Of a stretch of 64,000 nt of DNA, positions 23,301 to 38,300 are shown piece by piece. A model generated the notes under the pieces. It was not told the DNA's origin and searched no databases. It worked only from the letters and a program-made list of their open reading frames with translations. Source of the stretch: Conchocele bisecta (taxonomy: Eukaryota > Mollusca > Bivalvia > Lucinida > Thyasiridae). Each line of letters opens with the position of its first letter. Within the stretch, counting starts at the first letter, position 1. Both the position numbers and the translations under genes were made by a program. Where the stretch lies: positions 121,721,078 through 121,785,077 of the forward strand of contig CM055265.1 in assembly GCA_029237695.1 (NCBI GenBank). Reading direction: 5' to 3'.

Positions 23301-26300
23301 ATTTTCACCGGAAGTTGTTTATTTCATCGATGAGAACATATGACTTTTATTTACATCGTATAACTATGTATTTCATGGGTAGGTATATAATAAATTGTTA
23401 TTGCGATAAACCAGTACAACCCTACTAACCCTAATTAAGCATTTGGGAAACTCTTTGTTATGGGCAACAAGATAATTATATCTGTTTCCTAATAGCATGA
23501 ATTTTGTCCGAATACTTGGGGTTATTATGGAACTCCATTTACAGGTTGCTCGGGGCTGTCCCCACCAGCGACGACCATATTCCTGATATTTCTCGTGTTT
23601 GAGGGCCTGCTGTTTGGGATATTCACAGCCATCATGTGTGGGTCTCAGCTCTCGGCCATATGCTCAGATGAAACCGTAAGTTCCCCCACTGTTGTTCTAT
23701 AACACTACTACAAGGTGTGGGATCACGTGGTTTCCGAACCCGATTTTCCTATGGGAATTTTACATGGGGAGTCAATTTAAATTTTGGAAATCGACTCCGA
23801 AACAAATAAAAAAAATATCTATTTTTAGCCCCCATGTTAAATTCCCATAGGAATTTTTTTTTTTTCGCAATAAAATCAATATTTGGGGAGGGTGACTTTT
23901 TGTTATTGATAACAAAGTGGAACGTGGAACAGACAGTAGTAGTTCTGGGTATATGTGGGTGGTTGGGATGGTGTGTTTATTGTAACAATAAATCCATCCT
24001 CGACACCGTAACAACAGTAAATCTTATTTGGATGTACAAGTGATATTGTGTATGCTCTGACACAGGTTGAAGTAACGGACCGAGGTCTATAAATACATTA
24101 AATATGCCTAAAAGCATCAATGAAGAAAAAAAAAAAGCAATTTTTTTTTTTTTTATTTTTTTTTTTTTACTCCCTCCATATAGTCTTTATGGAGGGAGTA
24201 TAAACAATTGTTTAGCTTTTTTTTTCCATTTATTGATGCTTTTAGGCATATTTAATGTATTTATAGACCTCGGTCCGTTACTTCAACCTGTGTGCTCTGA
24301 CAGATGAAACCATAAGTTCCTCCACTGTTGTTCTGTATGGTACTCTGTGTGTACAGTATGGGAGAGGTTGGGAGGCCTGTGGGTATGCTTATCGTAACAA
24401 TATAATAAAAGAAAAAAAAAACATCCTCAGAGCTCCAGACAAGGTGCGTGTTGGCGTATTTTACGGACTTATTTTAGCACATTACACATTGATTATCAAA
24501 CGTGGGAGTACAAAATACTTACACTGTGAGAATATGCATTGATTTTCAAATTGTGTAGTGAAAATACTGTAATAAAGTTGCAAATTTACACATTGAATTT
24601 GAAATATGAGGGTATAATACTCTTTAGATACAAAACTGATCTGGAGCTCTTCATCCTCGAGGACTCTTCTTAAAGGTACATGCCCACTCACAAGGTGCAT
24701 GATCACGTGGTTACAACAACAACAAAGTCGCCCACTCCAAAGTAAGTATTATTTGATATTTTCCTTTATATGCAACGGATTTTGATGAAATATGGCGCAG
24801 CAAACGCGTCTTCATGAGATGCATTTGGTGGTCCAGGGAGTTTGGCACAGACTTATGTCGATTCTTCGCAAAAACGACAGAAGTTTGGGCGAAAATACAG
24901 AGACATGCAGCTTAACAAGACGCGTTTGATGCGCCATATTTCATCAAACTCCGTTACGTAATAAGGACAATATAAAAGAATACGTACTTTGAATCAGATG
25001 GATTCTGGAAGTTTCATTACTTGTTGTAGTTGTTAGTACCACATGATCATACACCTTGACTCAGTAGGTTATAATATAGGGAGACAGATAGTTTTGTATA
25101 TTCTGTAGAAATGACATTTTCTGGCAAAATAAACATTCATTCACCATTACCCCACATATTGATTGGCATTGTTATACATTTTATATCCCACGTACATTTG
25201 TACACAGATATCAGGGGCGATAACTGTGTTTCCTTAAAATGTTAACGTTCATTACTATTTATTCTCTGTATTTATTTTTTGATGTGCAATGATCATACTG
25301 TATAATCTGGCATTTAATTAGTGTAAATAATTAAACAATATCATGCCTCATTTGCATATAAAAATAGCCTGATACCACCGCGAGTCACTATCGGTAAAAT
25401 AAATATTACTAAATGAGTAAATCTGTATAGCGGGCACTCGTAAATTTTAGAACTTTTGGACACAATTATACACTTATTTAACCCTTTCAACACCACAGAC
25501 CTCTATAGAGACAATGTTTGCAAACAGTGCAGATCCAGATGAGCCGGCTCGTAACGAGCCGTCTCATCAGGATCTCCACTGTTTGTTAATAATTTTAAAC
25601 GTCGTACAGATTACCCTTTTAGAAGAATGGGATAATTTTAATGAACAAAATTAATGAAATAGCGTGAAACGTTGGCATGGAACATCCTATTAAGTTACTT
25701 GGTGTTCAAAGGGTTAATATCTATAAAGAACAGTTTGTGTCTACTGAGTGGGCATGTACCTTTAACAGTGAATCTTACTTGGATGTACACCAGGAGCCAA
25801 GTGGTATTGCGTAGTATGACACCAGATAAGAACACTGTCTATTAGTGAAGTTTTTATTGTACTTTTAGTGCTGCTAATAATATATGGTGCTCCCCCATAC
25901 AGGTGCATTACAGTCTATATATGACCTTGTCAGACTTAAAATCCCAGTTATTCTGGAGAAATGTGACTTAATATGACAATTTTGTTTGTTTGTTTTTTTT
26001 GTGCTAAATTTATGTTATTGCACATGTTTCCGTAATCTAAGGGTGCGATGATTAACCGCCATACTCAATTATTCGCGATACGTAACTCCATGGTTCGGTG
26101 CACGAATACAATCTTCAGAATATGTCTCTGAATAGAAATCTATTTATTATTTTACGTTTTCCAAAAATCTAGTTTTAACACGTTGTTGTTCTTACTGCCG
26201 TGAAATTCCCGCGCTTATTTTTCGCGAAACGCTTTCCACTCTAAATTAATTATTAGTCTATGTGTCATCCACAAACACATTCTTCCTTTGATTTCTCATG

Positions 26301-29300
26301 GCCATAATGATGTTTCAGTGACTGAATGGCAAACAGTGTAAGCCTTGATCACACTGTGCGAAATACGCAGGCTGATCTGTAGCTACACTGGTCACAAATG
26401 TCGTAAGACCCCTTTTCTCAGCTGATCACCCATACTAATATTCTTGCTTTGCATTTTGTCAACATAATAGTTACATTAAAGGAGAATAACACATTCCCCA
26501 AAACCGATACATTTGCATTATATAGCTATATTAAAGACATATTGTGGCTTTACTTGACTTGTATTTATTATAATCCCACAGATATTTGGTTTTAAATTTC
26601 CATTATTTATGTGCTCTCCACTCCATGGGGATTTTAGTCTGCTTCCATTAAAATCATGTGATACACAACTGCGCCATGACATAGTTGTAAAGCGTGCCCC
26701 TGATGTGTTTAACAGGGACTACACATTTGTGGCTGTGATTGGAGAAATGGGGTTTTGGGATTTGTAGCCAGTATAGCTCCTGATCAAATATCACACTTCT
26801 GTAGCCTGGTAACGATACATATTGCTTAGAAGCAGGACATGTGTTTCATTGATGGAAAGGAGAACAGTGCAGATTCTGATCAGACTGTGCAGATTGTGCA
26901 TACAATTATCAGACTGTTGCTTTTGCAAGCTGATCTAGCTCTATACTGGTGGCAGAGACAATATGCCAGGTTTAGTAAGATAGTGAACCATATTTCACAT
27001 CAAAGAGTGTCATATACTGCCATCTGAATTTCAAAGATATTGTAGTAAAACTCCCCCAAAAAAATTATTTGATGAAATTCCATCAAATAAATATTTTGTT
27101 TATTTGTTGTCCGATTTTCAAAATCTAACTTTTGTTTTCATAGCTACATCATTTTCAAGCTATTTCGGAGTCAATCTCCAAATTCCAGCGTTTTAGAAAT
27201 TGACTCCCCATGCTAAATTCCCATAGGAAAATTTATTTTTCGCAATAAAATCAATATTTGATTGAATTTCATCAAATAATTTTTTTTGGGGAGGGTGACT
27301 ATTTTGTTATTGATGAAAAAGTACTTACTTTTAAATATTTTTTAGATTTAATGTGTTTAATGGCCAAATGTTAATGGCAGCAAAACGTGGAACAGACAGT
27401 TGTTTCTTTTAATTTATCTTTATGGATGTAATAGGACCTCGCACAACAGCATTAAGTACTATTATCATGTGCTTTAAGGAGAAATATTGCCAGATAATGT
27501 TTCTCACTATCTGTTTCAGACTTCGTTGTTTGTATTCTCTTGAAAACAAAATCATTTCTTCAGTTATTTCCTGATTAAAAACTTCCCGATTGCCTGTAGG
27601 CACTTGTTACTTGTAAAAGATGTGATACCCACAGACATCCAGGGTCTGGTTGTTCAAAACACCAGTTAGCTTAACAGACTGTTAAATCCTTAACTGAATG
27701 GTTAAAATGTCTGTTAAAACAGAGATTTTAACCATTCAGTTAAGGATTTAACAGTCCGTTAAGCTAACGGATGTTTTGAACAACCGGGCCAAGATAAGTT
27801 ACAAAGTGTATCTACAGAGTATTATACCCCCAGATTTCAAATTCAATGCATATTTTACTTTTACAAATGTATTATTGATTTTCTTCTTTATTAAATACGG
27901 AACAAATGATAACAAATATAAAAGAAATTAAAAAAATTCATTGAGTAAGTAAATTTTCAACTTTATTACAGTATTTCCACTACTCAATTTGAAATTGTAT
28001 TTTCACATTGCTGTGAGTATTTTGTACTCCCACTTTTGATAATCAATGCATATTCTGCTAAAAGAAGTGCGTAAAATACATATGCCAATATGCACCTTAT
28101 CTGGAGCTCTGTACTCAACATTGTGTGTCCGTTCTTATACTGATTGTCATTCATCACAAGTTCAATTGAATCTACCTACACTGTTTTAGAGCTTGTTGCA
28201 TTTGCAACCAGTGTAGTCGCATATCAGCAGATTCACCAGGGGCCCGTTTCACTAAACTTCTTACGACTAAAATGTTCGTAAGTTCAAATTTAAGATCGTC
28301 TGTAAATGTCAATTTATGGATTTACATTTATTGAGCATAGGCTGCATATGCAGCCTATGCTCAATAAATGTAAATCCAATAATTATTTACAAGAAAACAT
28401 TGTTAATGTGAAATTTACAGACTATCATAATTTTGCTCTTACGAACATTTTAGTCGTACAAAGTTTAGTGAAACGGCCCCCAGGACACTGTCATACTGCA
28501 ACATAAACAAATCTGCATTCTTTTCAACAAAACCATGTTATATTTGCCCATCCTGTCACATAAAATGTTATGTGATAATATATTATCATGCTAGTGTGTT
28601 TTGATACCAATTCTATCAGACTAGGTTCGGAAACGGTAGGAATTCCTCGACAAATCTCAGAATTCCTACGCATTTCCTTGCTTTGTCTGATGAGCTTGGT
28701 AACAAAATACGCTAGCCTACATGTATGTTCTCTATATCATCATCTTCAGCTGGGGTGCCTGAAGCATCATAAGATTGGTCCGGCGAATCTGGTGGGTGCA
28801 CCCGCTACCCACCCAACGTGTACGTTGTTACCACTCAGTTGAACCGTCTCGCCGAGACGGTTCAACTGAGTGGTAACATCGTACACTTCTGATGAGAAAT
28901 GAGAAAAATTGCAGAAAAAATATTTTCGTTCCATTTTTTATATATGTATGAATTCCAAATATGTCAAAAGTATTGATCCTGCTGGACCTGTTCTGACGCC
29001 CCTGTTCAGGGGAAAGATCGAACATTCATCTGAACCATCAGGTAACAATACAGATTAATGATCTACTAGATGTTATAGGGGTTATTTCCCTTTGCAACTC
29101 GATCTGTTGACTCTATGGCTGATAACTCTAATATTTGTAGACTCGTTCTTTCGGATCCGTGTGTGTACAGTACTATGAACCTTGCCATTGATATTTAACT
29201 CTTTGAAAATAAAGAAGAAAAAAATGAAGAAAATATCCGCCAAACAAATTAGGAGTACATGTATATGTTTTATTTCTCTCTGTAAATATGTCTTGAAATT

Positions 29301-32300
29301 TCATTAGAATTGAGTCCTCAGGACTCAATTCTAATGAAATTCCAAGACATATTCATGATATTTACATGGAGAAATACAAGAAAATATGATGATTTTTTGT
29401 CTGCTAGTTTTGAACTATTTATAGCCCACAAGTTTCCCAGCATGCAAAGAGTTAAGTCACTAATTGTGGCTGTGACTGGAGAAACGGGGCTAATTGTGAC
29501 TTTTGGCCAGGGTAGCTCCTGATAAAATTTACACTCCTGTGGCCAGATAACGATCTACAATGCTTGTTAGAAGCATGGTGAACAGTGCAGATCTTGATCA
29601 GACCGTGCAGATGGTCACATAACCCATAAGCCCCATTTCTCCTGTCACTGTCACAATTGAAGAATTGCGCGTCTGTGCTTAGAGCAATGGTATGGTAAAC
29701 AGAAATCCCAGACCGGGTGCGCTTTTTGGTTTCAACTGACCCCTTCGGTTCTTGCATTGACACATTTTCTGATAATCATCATCTGTGTTCTTCACACTGA
29801 TTAAGTGAGCCACTATCTCTTTATACATATGGCAAACTCGTCTCAAACTCGTCTCTTTTCAGTTGTCAATGATATATATCCTGATAATTGTTGCACTTGT
29901 GCAATCTGATATTTATGGAGCCCCGCAGGGGACGTGGAATTCTTTGTTTTATTAATTCGTTCTCACGAAATAGCAATTTGTTCCCTCAATTTAACAATTC
30001 GTTCCCCAAAATAACAATTTGTTCTGTCAATTTAACAGTTTGTTCCCACGAAATAACAATTTGTTCCCACGAGAACGAATTGTTAATTTGTGGGAACGAA
30101 TTGTTATATCGTGGGAAATTGAGGGAACAAATTGTCATTTCGTGGAAACGAATTGTTAATTTGAGAACAAATTGTTATATCATGGAAACGAATTGTTAAA
30201 TTCGAGGGAACAAATTTTATTTTGTGGGAACGAATTAGTACAAAAAATCCATGTCCCCTGCGGGGCTCCATAGATATGTTTCACAAAATACACTGGATGT
30301 TTAATTGACATGATGATGAATGCTGTATTGACTGGATGACAAAGTTCAGACACTGATGAGATTGTTGATATACAGGCTAGTTTGGGTCTACATTCAGTCG
30401 GGCAATATGCTGGGTTTTATCAGATTTTTGCTTGTATATTCACAAATTGTGTAAAAACTGTTGGAAAACATGTACGTAATAAGTCTGAATCAGATAATTC
30501 TAAACCATTACGGTAGTCTATTTATCTGAGATGTACGATCAACAATGGCAAAACATATATGTCTCCTGTTTACAGTGGAGGGGGCATTTAGTGTTACCCT
30601 TGTCTGCCTGTCCCGTCCATCCATCCATCTGTCCATCCCTCCTTCCGTCACCAACCTTGTATAAACTCATAAGACTTTTAAACCGTATTAGCTACAGACC
30701 TGAAACTTGGTATGCAGCTTCCTTATGATGAGTAGCTCAGTGCACATAGTTTATTTTGATTTTTGATTTGACTCCCTGGTCATGGATTATCTCTTCATTT
30801 TCGACTTAGAATTTCCCAATTTTGCCTTGTAATCTGTAAAACTTCTAAACCGTAATAGCTGGAGGCTTGATGCTTGGCATATAGCTTCTTTATGGTGTGT
30901 AGATGCACAAAGTGAATTTCTATTCTTGTTTTGACACTGAGCCATGGATTATCTCCCTCTTTTGGACTTGTAATTTTGCCATGACCATGAATTGCGAAAA
31001 GTGTAGGTCCTGGTCAGACTGCGCGGATGTACAGGCTGACCTGGGGCTAAGCTGATAACAAAAGTTGTAAGATATCTTTTGTAAACTGGTAGCTCAGTCA
31101 CTTTGGTCAAATGGATTTGGCAATCGCCTAGCACCTGGGTGGCTTGAAGGTGGGAATGGCCATTTGGGCTGTGTTGTGGTCAAGGTGTAGAACATTGGAC
31201 TTCAATACCTTCAAAGTACTGTCATAGAACTAGTATTTGCATCCCATATGTCTATCAAATGATACTTTAAACTGAGTCCCGTCCCGTCTCCATACGACCT
31301 CAGCTGTTGCGGGGACATTACAATGTAAATCTGTAAATCCCATTCGGGCTGATATGGTCGGGTGGTGAGCTGTACTGATGCTCATGAGTAGAATGTCTAA
31401 TAATTCCAAAGTGGGTGGCTGGAGTGACACTATAATAAAATAAATGTTCTTACTTATATTTATAGCCCCGGTATACAAAGTATGTTTGATTGATTTATTG
31501 ATGCTCGCTTGTGAGGATGAAATTTTATTGAAATGAAAGTTTATACTATAGGAATGAATGTCCTTTTTGTGGAATTTATCAGGGTATAAACTTGGAAAAG
31601 TCGCGGGAATACTGGACGAAGGTCCAGTATTCCTGCGACTTTTCCAAATTTATATCCTCGATAAATTCAACAAAAAGGCCATTCATTCCTTATAATTCCA
31701 GCATTTGAAACAAATTCATCAAGAAAATGTGTCTATTTTCCGTTTTCTTAAGAATTATTTTAACTGCGCCTCACGGTTGCGGAAAGTAATTCGGCGTGGG
31801 AGTTTACTGGGATATAAATTTTGGACAGAGACTTGCTACGGGCCAATCAAATGTTAGGGAATTGTGTAAATATTTTTGTGCTGGAATTATAGTTCAATAG
31901 AGTGGGTGGATGGTCGGGCGAAGTCGACAGCGTAAATTAACGTTAGGGTTCCTCCTAATAGGAATCACAATTTGCCTGGTTTCGCCCTCAGGTATGGTTT
32001 TATCTTTGGCTCTTATGTTACCTGGGAGTTGAATTTGGTTATTGCCCATTATAAAGTAGTACGATTATTACTGATCCTACTGCTTTTGGGAGGGGGCCAA
32101 GTGATTCTGGTGTGGTGAGGACCTGGCATCAGATCAGGATTATTCTGATTTCAGGGCTGAATATACATTTTTTTTCTTGTAAATATTCAGTTCTGATTTT
32201 GGGATTTTCCCCCCATTTGTACAGGTAATATATGGGATTTAATACTAAACCCATTGACCTGGCCTTAAATGACCTTAGCTGTTGTTAGGCCATTAAACCC

Positions 32301-35300
32301 CAACAAACAAACAGGTCAATAGAAACTTTGTGATGACAGGTTTATTATTAAAGGTACATGCCCACTCAGTAGGCTCAAAATGTTCTTTATAGGAATTAAA
32401 TAAGTGTATAATTGTGTCACCATTCCACCAGTTCTAAAAGTTACGAGTGCCCGCTATACAGGTATAAACATTTATTAATATTTATTTTACTGATTGTGAC
32501 TCGCGGTGAATGAATGTTTTATTCTGCCAGGCAATGTCATATCTACAGAATAAACAAAACTATCTGATTTAATTCCTATAAAGAACATTTTGTGCCTACT
32601 GAGTAGGCATGTACCTTTAAATATATTACTCCAATGATTCAGTCCCACTCGGAGGCGACAACACACTGATTAATTTTATTGTATGTCTATTTTCTTTCGA
32701 AGAACAGGGATGGGCAGGTATATACTCATCATTAGTATGATATATTCAGGTTCTGAAAATTACTAGACTAAGTCAGGGCTCCAGATAAGCTTTGTGTCTA
32801 AAGCGTACTATACCCCCTGATTTCAACATATTTGTGTATTTTACGAATGGATTATTGATTTTCTTCGTTACTAAATAGGGAACAAATGATAACAAAAATG
32901 TAACAAATTTAAACATTCACTTATTTGAGCTAAATAAAACCTTTTGCAGCTCAACTAAGTCAATTTTCAACTTTATGACAGTATTTTCACTACTAAATTT
33001 AAAAATCAATGCGTATTTTCACATTGCTGTGCGTATTTTGTACTCCCACTTATCAATGCGTATTCAGCTAACATAATTGTGTAAAATACGCCAATACGCA
33101 CCTTATCTGGTGTGCTGCTAAGTACTTTATATTTTGGACAGGTTTAGTTGCTCAGTGAGTGAGGATGGGCTGCCATTGCTATGGGTTGTTAAGGCAGATT
33201 TGCATGATTTCCCATGGCTTGGGCCATTATCACTTTCTGGTGTTCATCTATCTCTAAGGGAGGTTACATTGTATGTGGTGCAATGAATTTAGCATTTCAA
33301 CGCAATAAATGAAAGGGTCAGTGAAAGAAGGGGGCTAAGTCCCTTCTTGCACTGTCCCTTTAAAGTATATAATGGCATTGTTACATTAACCCATTACAGA
33401 CGGGATACGATTTTAGTAGTATGAACCTTTTGAGGGAAAAATATCCCTATTTTCTTTATATCCTTTCGAAAGTATATGTTGTTACCACTCATTTGAACCG
33501 TCTCGACGAGACGGTTCAAATGAGTGGTAACAACATATACCTTTATCGATGAATGAACAAAATAATGAGATTTTTTCAACAAAAATTATCGTATCCTCAG
33601 ACTGAAATGGGTTAAACAGAGAACTGTTGAATATTACATATACATATTGTATTTATATATTCATGCCAAAGAAAATTGCAAACTATCTGAAAATATATGG
33701 AGTAGAATTCTTCATCAAAACATATACAATTAATAATTGCTATACAACATGTACAATGTGGCAATTTATCTGCAAATTTATGAATTAGTATGGTGTCAGA
33801 TGTTTTTCATCAAAACTGGTAATATAATTTTTGGAATCTGTTCTCGAATATATATGGAAATGATGTGACAATGGTGATATTATTGGATCAGGGCAAATGC
33901 ACCGATTAGCGATTCAATTGGTCTGACATTGGATGGTGTGTAATGCACCCAAGGGGAATTTCTTCTTCATTATTATATATAATATAACGTAATGAGATTT
34001 AAAATAACCCACCGGGCCATCAATCTCTGTAAATGCTAATGATTGTGATGCGTCATGAGAAATTAGGGTTTAGTTGTCATAGCAACCAATGTAGACCCAG
34101 TGAACCATTCTTAGGCAATTTCACATAAATCTAGCCGTACGGTAATTGCACTTTGAGGGAGTAATTTAATAACAAAATTTCTTCTAATCTAAACAATGGC
34201 AGCTGCTGTGATATTAATGTAATAAATCGCTACATGAATAATAATGATTTTAATAAAAAAACTATTAAAAGACATTTCTTTTAAATGAAATGTGGCAGGT
34301 GGGAGCATGTGATGGGTAATTTAACGATCGGGGTTCATCCTTACCTGAATTCCGACTGGAGACCTGGTTTGGCCCTCACATACGTCTTTCGCATTTTGTA
34401 TGTGACAGTTGAATCTGGTTATACCCCTTAATTGTGAGTATAGTGTGATTATTCGTAATCCTATTTTATGGGAAGGGGCCGAGTGACTTTGGTGTGGTAT
34501 GGACCTGGCACCAGTAGCCGATTTCATCAAAATTGCAAAGTATACTTTAGTAGCAAAGTATACTTTGAGGGAGAAATTTTCAATTTTATGATAAATTTAT
34601 TAATTTGTATTATACTGAATTTATTACATTATCACAGCCAATTTGGCTGTGATAATGTTATATATTCAGTATAATAATTCTGCATACTTTTAATCATGAA
34701 ATATATGCATTTGTTAGTTCTATATGAAATAATGCATTTCAGGAAAAATAAATGATTACTCCCTCAAAGTATACTTTGCTAGTAAAGTATACTTTGCAAT
34801 GTTGATGAAATAGGCTACAGAACTCAATATTCACAGAAAAATATATATTCCACCCTCAAATTAGAATATCCTGACCTGGTGCCAGGTCCATACCACACCA
34901 GAGTCACTTAGCTCGAACCCCAAAAGTAATATGATCAGCACTAATCTTATTACTGTAAATGGGGTATAGCAGGATTTGATGAAATAGGCTACTGGTCAGG
35001 TTATTCTAATTTCAGGGCTGAATTTATTTTTTCTTGATGTAAACATTCCATTCTGATTTTGACATCGAACCCGTTTGCCCGGCCTTACATGACCTTAGCT
35101 GTTGATAGGCCATTAAACACCAATAAACAAACAAACAAAACATTCTCCCTGCAAATAACTAACTACTCCCTCAAAGTGCACTTGGCCTGGGTACATTAGT
35201 GCACTTACCGATATTGGTGAAATCAGATCTTGATATGTACCAGTCCTATTGTTAACCCTTTCACCACTAAGTAACTGGTATGGACTCTTCCATGTGGGCT

Positions 35301-38300
35301 TTTGAACTATTGCATTAATCAGAAAAGGGATGTTTTGTAAACAATCTGAAAATATCCGCAAACAGTGCAGATCCTGATGAGACGGCTCGTTACGAGCCGG
35401 CTCATCTGGATCTACACTGTTCACAAAGATTTGGAAAGCGGTCTGTAGTGCGGAAAGGGTTAATCTGTGAAACATCACATGTATATCTTGCAGACAAAAT
35501 TGATCTCGTTCGGGGTGCAGGGGTAAAACGAACAGAATCTACGCTGGTCAAAAAACCCTTGACAATAAGTCTAATTTTGTTGCGAGTCTCCCAAATTGTT
35601 ATTTTATATTGGAATATAATGCCCTAAGCCAGTACGAACTTGGATAAATAAATTGAACGATAATTAAGTAGCGATAATCTTTTGCATCAGCAAGAAGAAT
35701 ATGGCGGTTATTTGGTGAAAATGAATTTTGGAATATAAATTGAAACGATATGGCTTCCGGCGGTTGTGTGTGAATTCCACATGAAGATGTCTGATTTTGT
35801 TAACCCTTTCAGTACTTGTGACCATAATGCCATTTTTTTTTGCAAACCGTGTAGATCCAGATGAGACGGCTCGTAACGAGCCGGCTCATCAGCATCTACA
35901 CAGTTTGTGGATATTTTATAGTATTTTAGGAAAACTACCTGTACTGATTAACCTGTTAATAAATCAAAGTACTGAAAGACCTGAATTGTATCGCCAGAAA
36001 CAAAAAGTAGGAAACAATTGATGATGTCCCCATTGGCAGCCTTTATAACACTATTGATCTGATGTGGTGTATTTTACACAATTATGTTAGCTGATTACAC
36101 CCGTCGTAGACATACATATTATATACCAAATTGGAGCTCACTGAAACGTATTGGATATCTCCACGCTGGTTGCTCTTTGGAGTGTGAAATCATGTGATAA
36201 ACAGAATTAAAACTCGTTTCCATTTGATATGAGATTTATGAAACTCGTCCGCAATTTTATGCACCGAGCCTCTCATAAATTGTGCGTGACTCGTTTCTTA
36301 AGTCTTATATCAAATGGGATCTCGTTTGAGATCCTCTATTTATGAAATATGAATTGTAACCATTTATAAAAAATTCGTTTTTTTACCACATAATAAATAC
36401 ACGAGTTCCGGTGAATAAACTTGTCCGCAAAAATGGCGACCGACAGCCATAGTTAATGCTTCCAAAAATAGATACATAAAATGGTGATACCTAAAAATAG
36501 TTAAACATGCATCGGACGCTGAAAAAAGTGGGGAAATTAGTTTGAAAAATGTACATGATGTATGTTAGCAAATTTACTTTCTGTACCATACTTGGGCTGC
36601 CGGCTGAGAAGAGGTACCATAGCCCAATTTGATTGCAAATATGTCATAAGGTCACTTTTCTCATCAAGACGCAAGCATTTTTTATTTGCAAATCCCCGTT
36701 TTTTAATGCACTCAGATGGCCATGATTTAGTAGTCTGTCTTGGATGATGATTCAGCATTTTCCTGTGTTTTTATCGTGGGTGAAACATAGTGGTCACTAT
36801 TCCGTCGGCGTCGGTGTCATCGTCAACAATTTAGGACGTAAATTTTGGATGTAGCCAAAGTTCCCATATCTCTTGATAGTCAGATTCTTGCCAACCTTCA
36901 TCAATAGCTTCATCACATTATTGGCTATCCACCTAGTGTCATTCGGGTGACCTATGCGCTTGGTGACCTTGACCCTTGGTATTAACAATTTTGGATTTAC
37001 GCCCAAATGTTGAATATCTCCTGATCCGTTAGTTTGATCATTGTAATACTTCATAAATAGCTTCGTCACATTGATGGCTATCGAACCAGTGTCATTTGGG
37101 TGATGTTGCCCTTCACCTTGGTGGCCTTGACCTTCATCAACAATTTTACGTGTACATCCACATGTTGAATAGCTCTTGATCCGTTAGTAGGATCATCTCC
37201 AATAGCTTCCTCACATTGATGGATATATTCCAATGTAATTTGGCTGACCTTGACCTTGGTGTCAATTTTGACATACGTGTATATCTCCTGGGACCCGTTT
37301 CACTAAACTTGCAATTGGTACGACTAAGAAGTTTGTAAGTACAAAACTAAAATATGCAACAAAGGACGCATTCAGGCAGCCAATTTCGGATAATCTCTGG
37401 TTGATTTGTTCAGATTGAATGACCTGTACATGTAGGTAGAATACCTCCTGATCATTACCAAAGTTCACCATTGGTTTTTTTGCATTGATGGCTATCCACC
37501 CAGTGTCATTTGTGTGACCTTGACCTTGGTGACTGACCTATGTATCAATAATTTTGGACTTCCTCCTAGTGTGACCTTGACCTTGACCTTCACGGTGATA
37601 GACATTTTTAGTGGGTCACGACACTCCCAGGCAATCGCCTTGTAGTTCATATGTACTAGGTATATAAATATCAATTAAACCTTACTCTGGGTTATAATAA
37701 TACCACTTTGTCATGGCTCTGTTTACATTACAATTAGTTATAATAATGAAAGGAATTCCTTTGGGATTCTGTTCAAGACCGCAGATTAATCATATATTTC
37801 ATAATCCCACAACTCAAGTATATATTTTTATACCTACTTTTTGAAACAAAACGTCTATTGTTATTGTTTTTGTCGCTGGTGTCCGTTCGTTTGTTCGTTC
37901 TTACGTCTGCACGCCTGTCTGTCACGTTTCTTGTGAGAAGCAAAACTTATTAAACCGTAATTGCTAGAGACTAGATAGTTGGTACGTGGCTTCCTTATGG
38001 GTTATGAAGTAAGACACAACTGATATGTAAAAGTGTACATGTTGCTAAATGTCTGACTGCATTTGAAGTTTATGCATTATTTTAATAATAAATTTTTGTT
38101 TTCTTTCTTATTTTTTGCCAGGTTTTTTGAAAAAAAAATCCAGGCTATTGGATTGGCGAAAGCCGGGCGGGCGGACGGCGTCCACAATCAATGTTAAGTT
38201 TTCGTGTTTGAGTCAATTTCTTTGTTACTGTACCACCTAGGACCACCAAACTTTCACAGCTTCATAATCAAGGGGTGCCCACCACATATCACTATCCAAC

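Larger units (their letters stand above)
24670..25765. mobile_element. TTAA-flanked MITE carrying two nested MITEs
   Basis: TTAA at 24670-24673 and 25762-25765 flank AGGTACATGCCCACTCA and TGAGTGGGCATGTACCT. A CAAGGTG foldback (24691-25058) and a TTAACCC foldback (25478-25717) are inserted inside. Confidence 0.85.

Noticed and set aside
31230..31478. 82-codon - strand frame with somewhat higher GC
   Set aside because: No splice sites, homology or composition convincing enough to call a gene or pseudogene.
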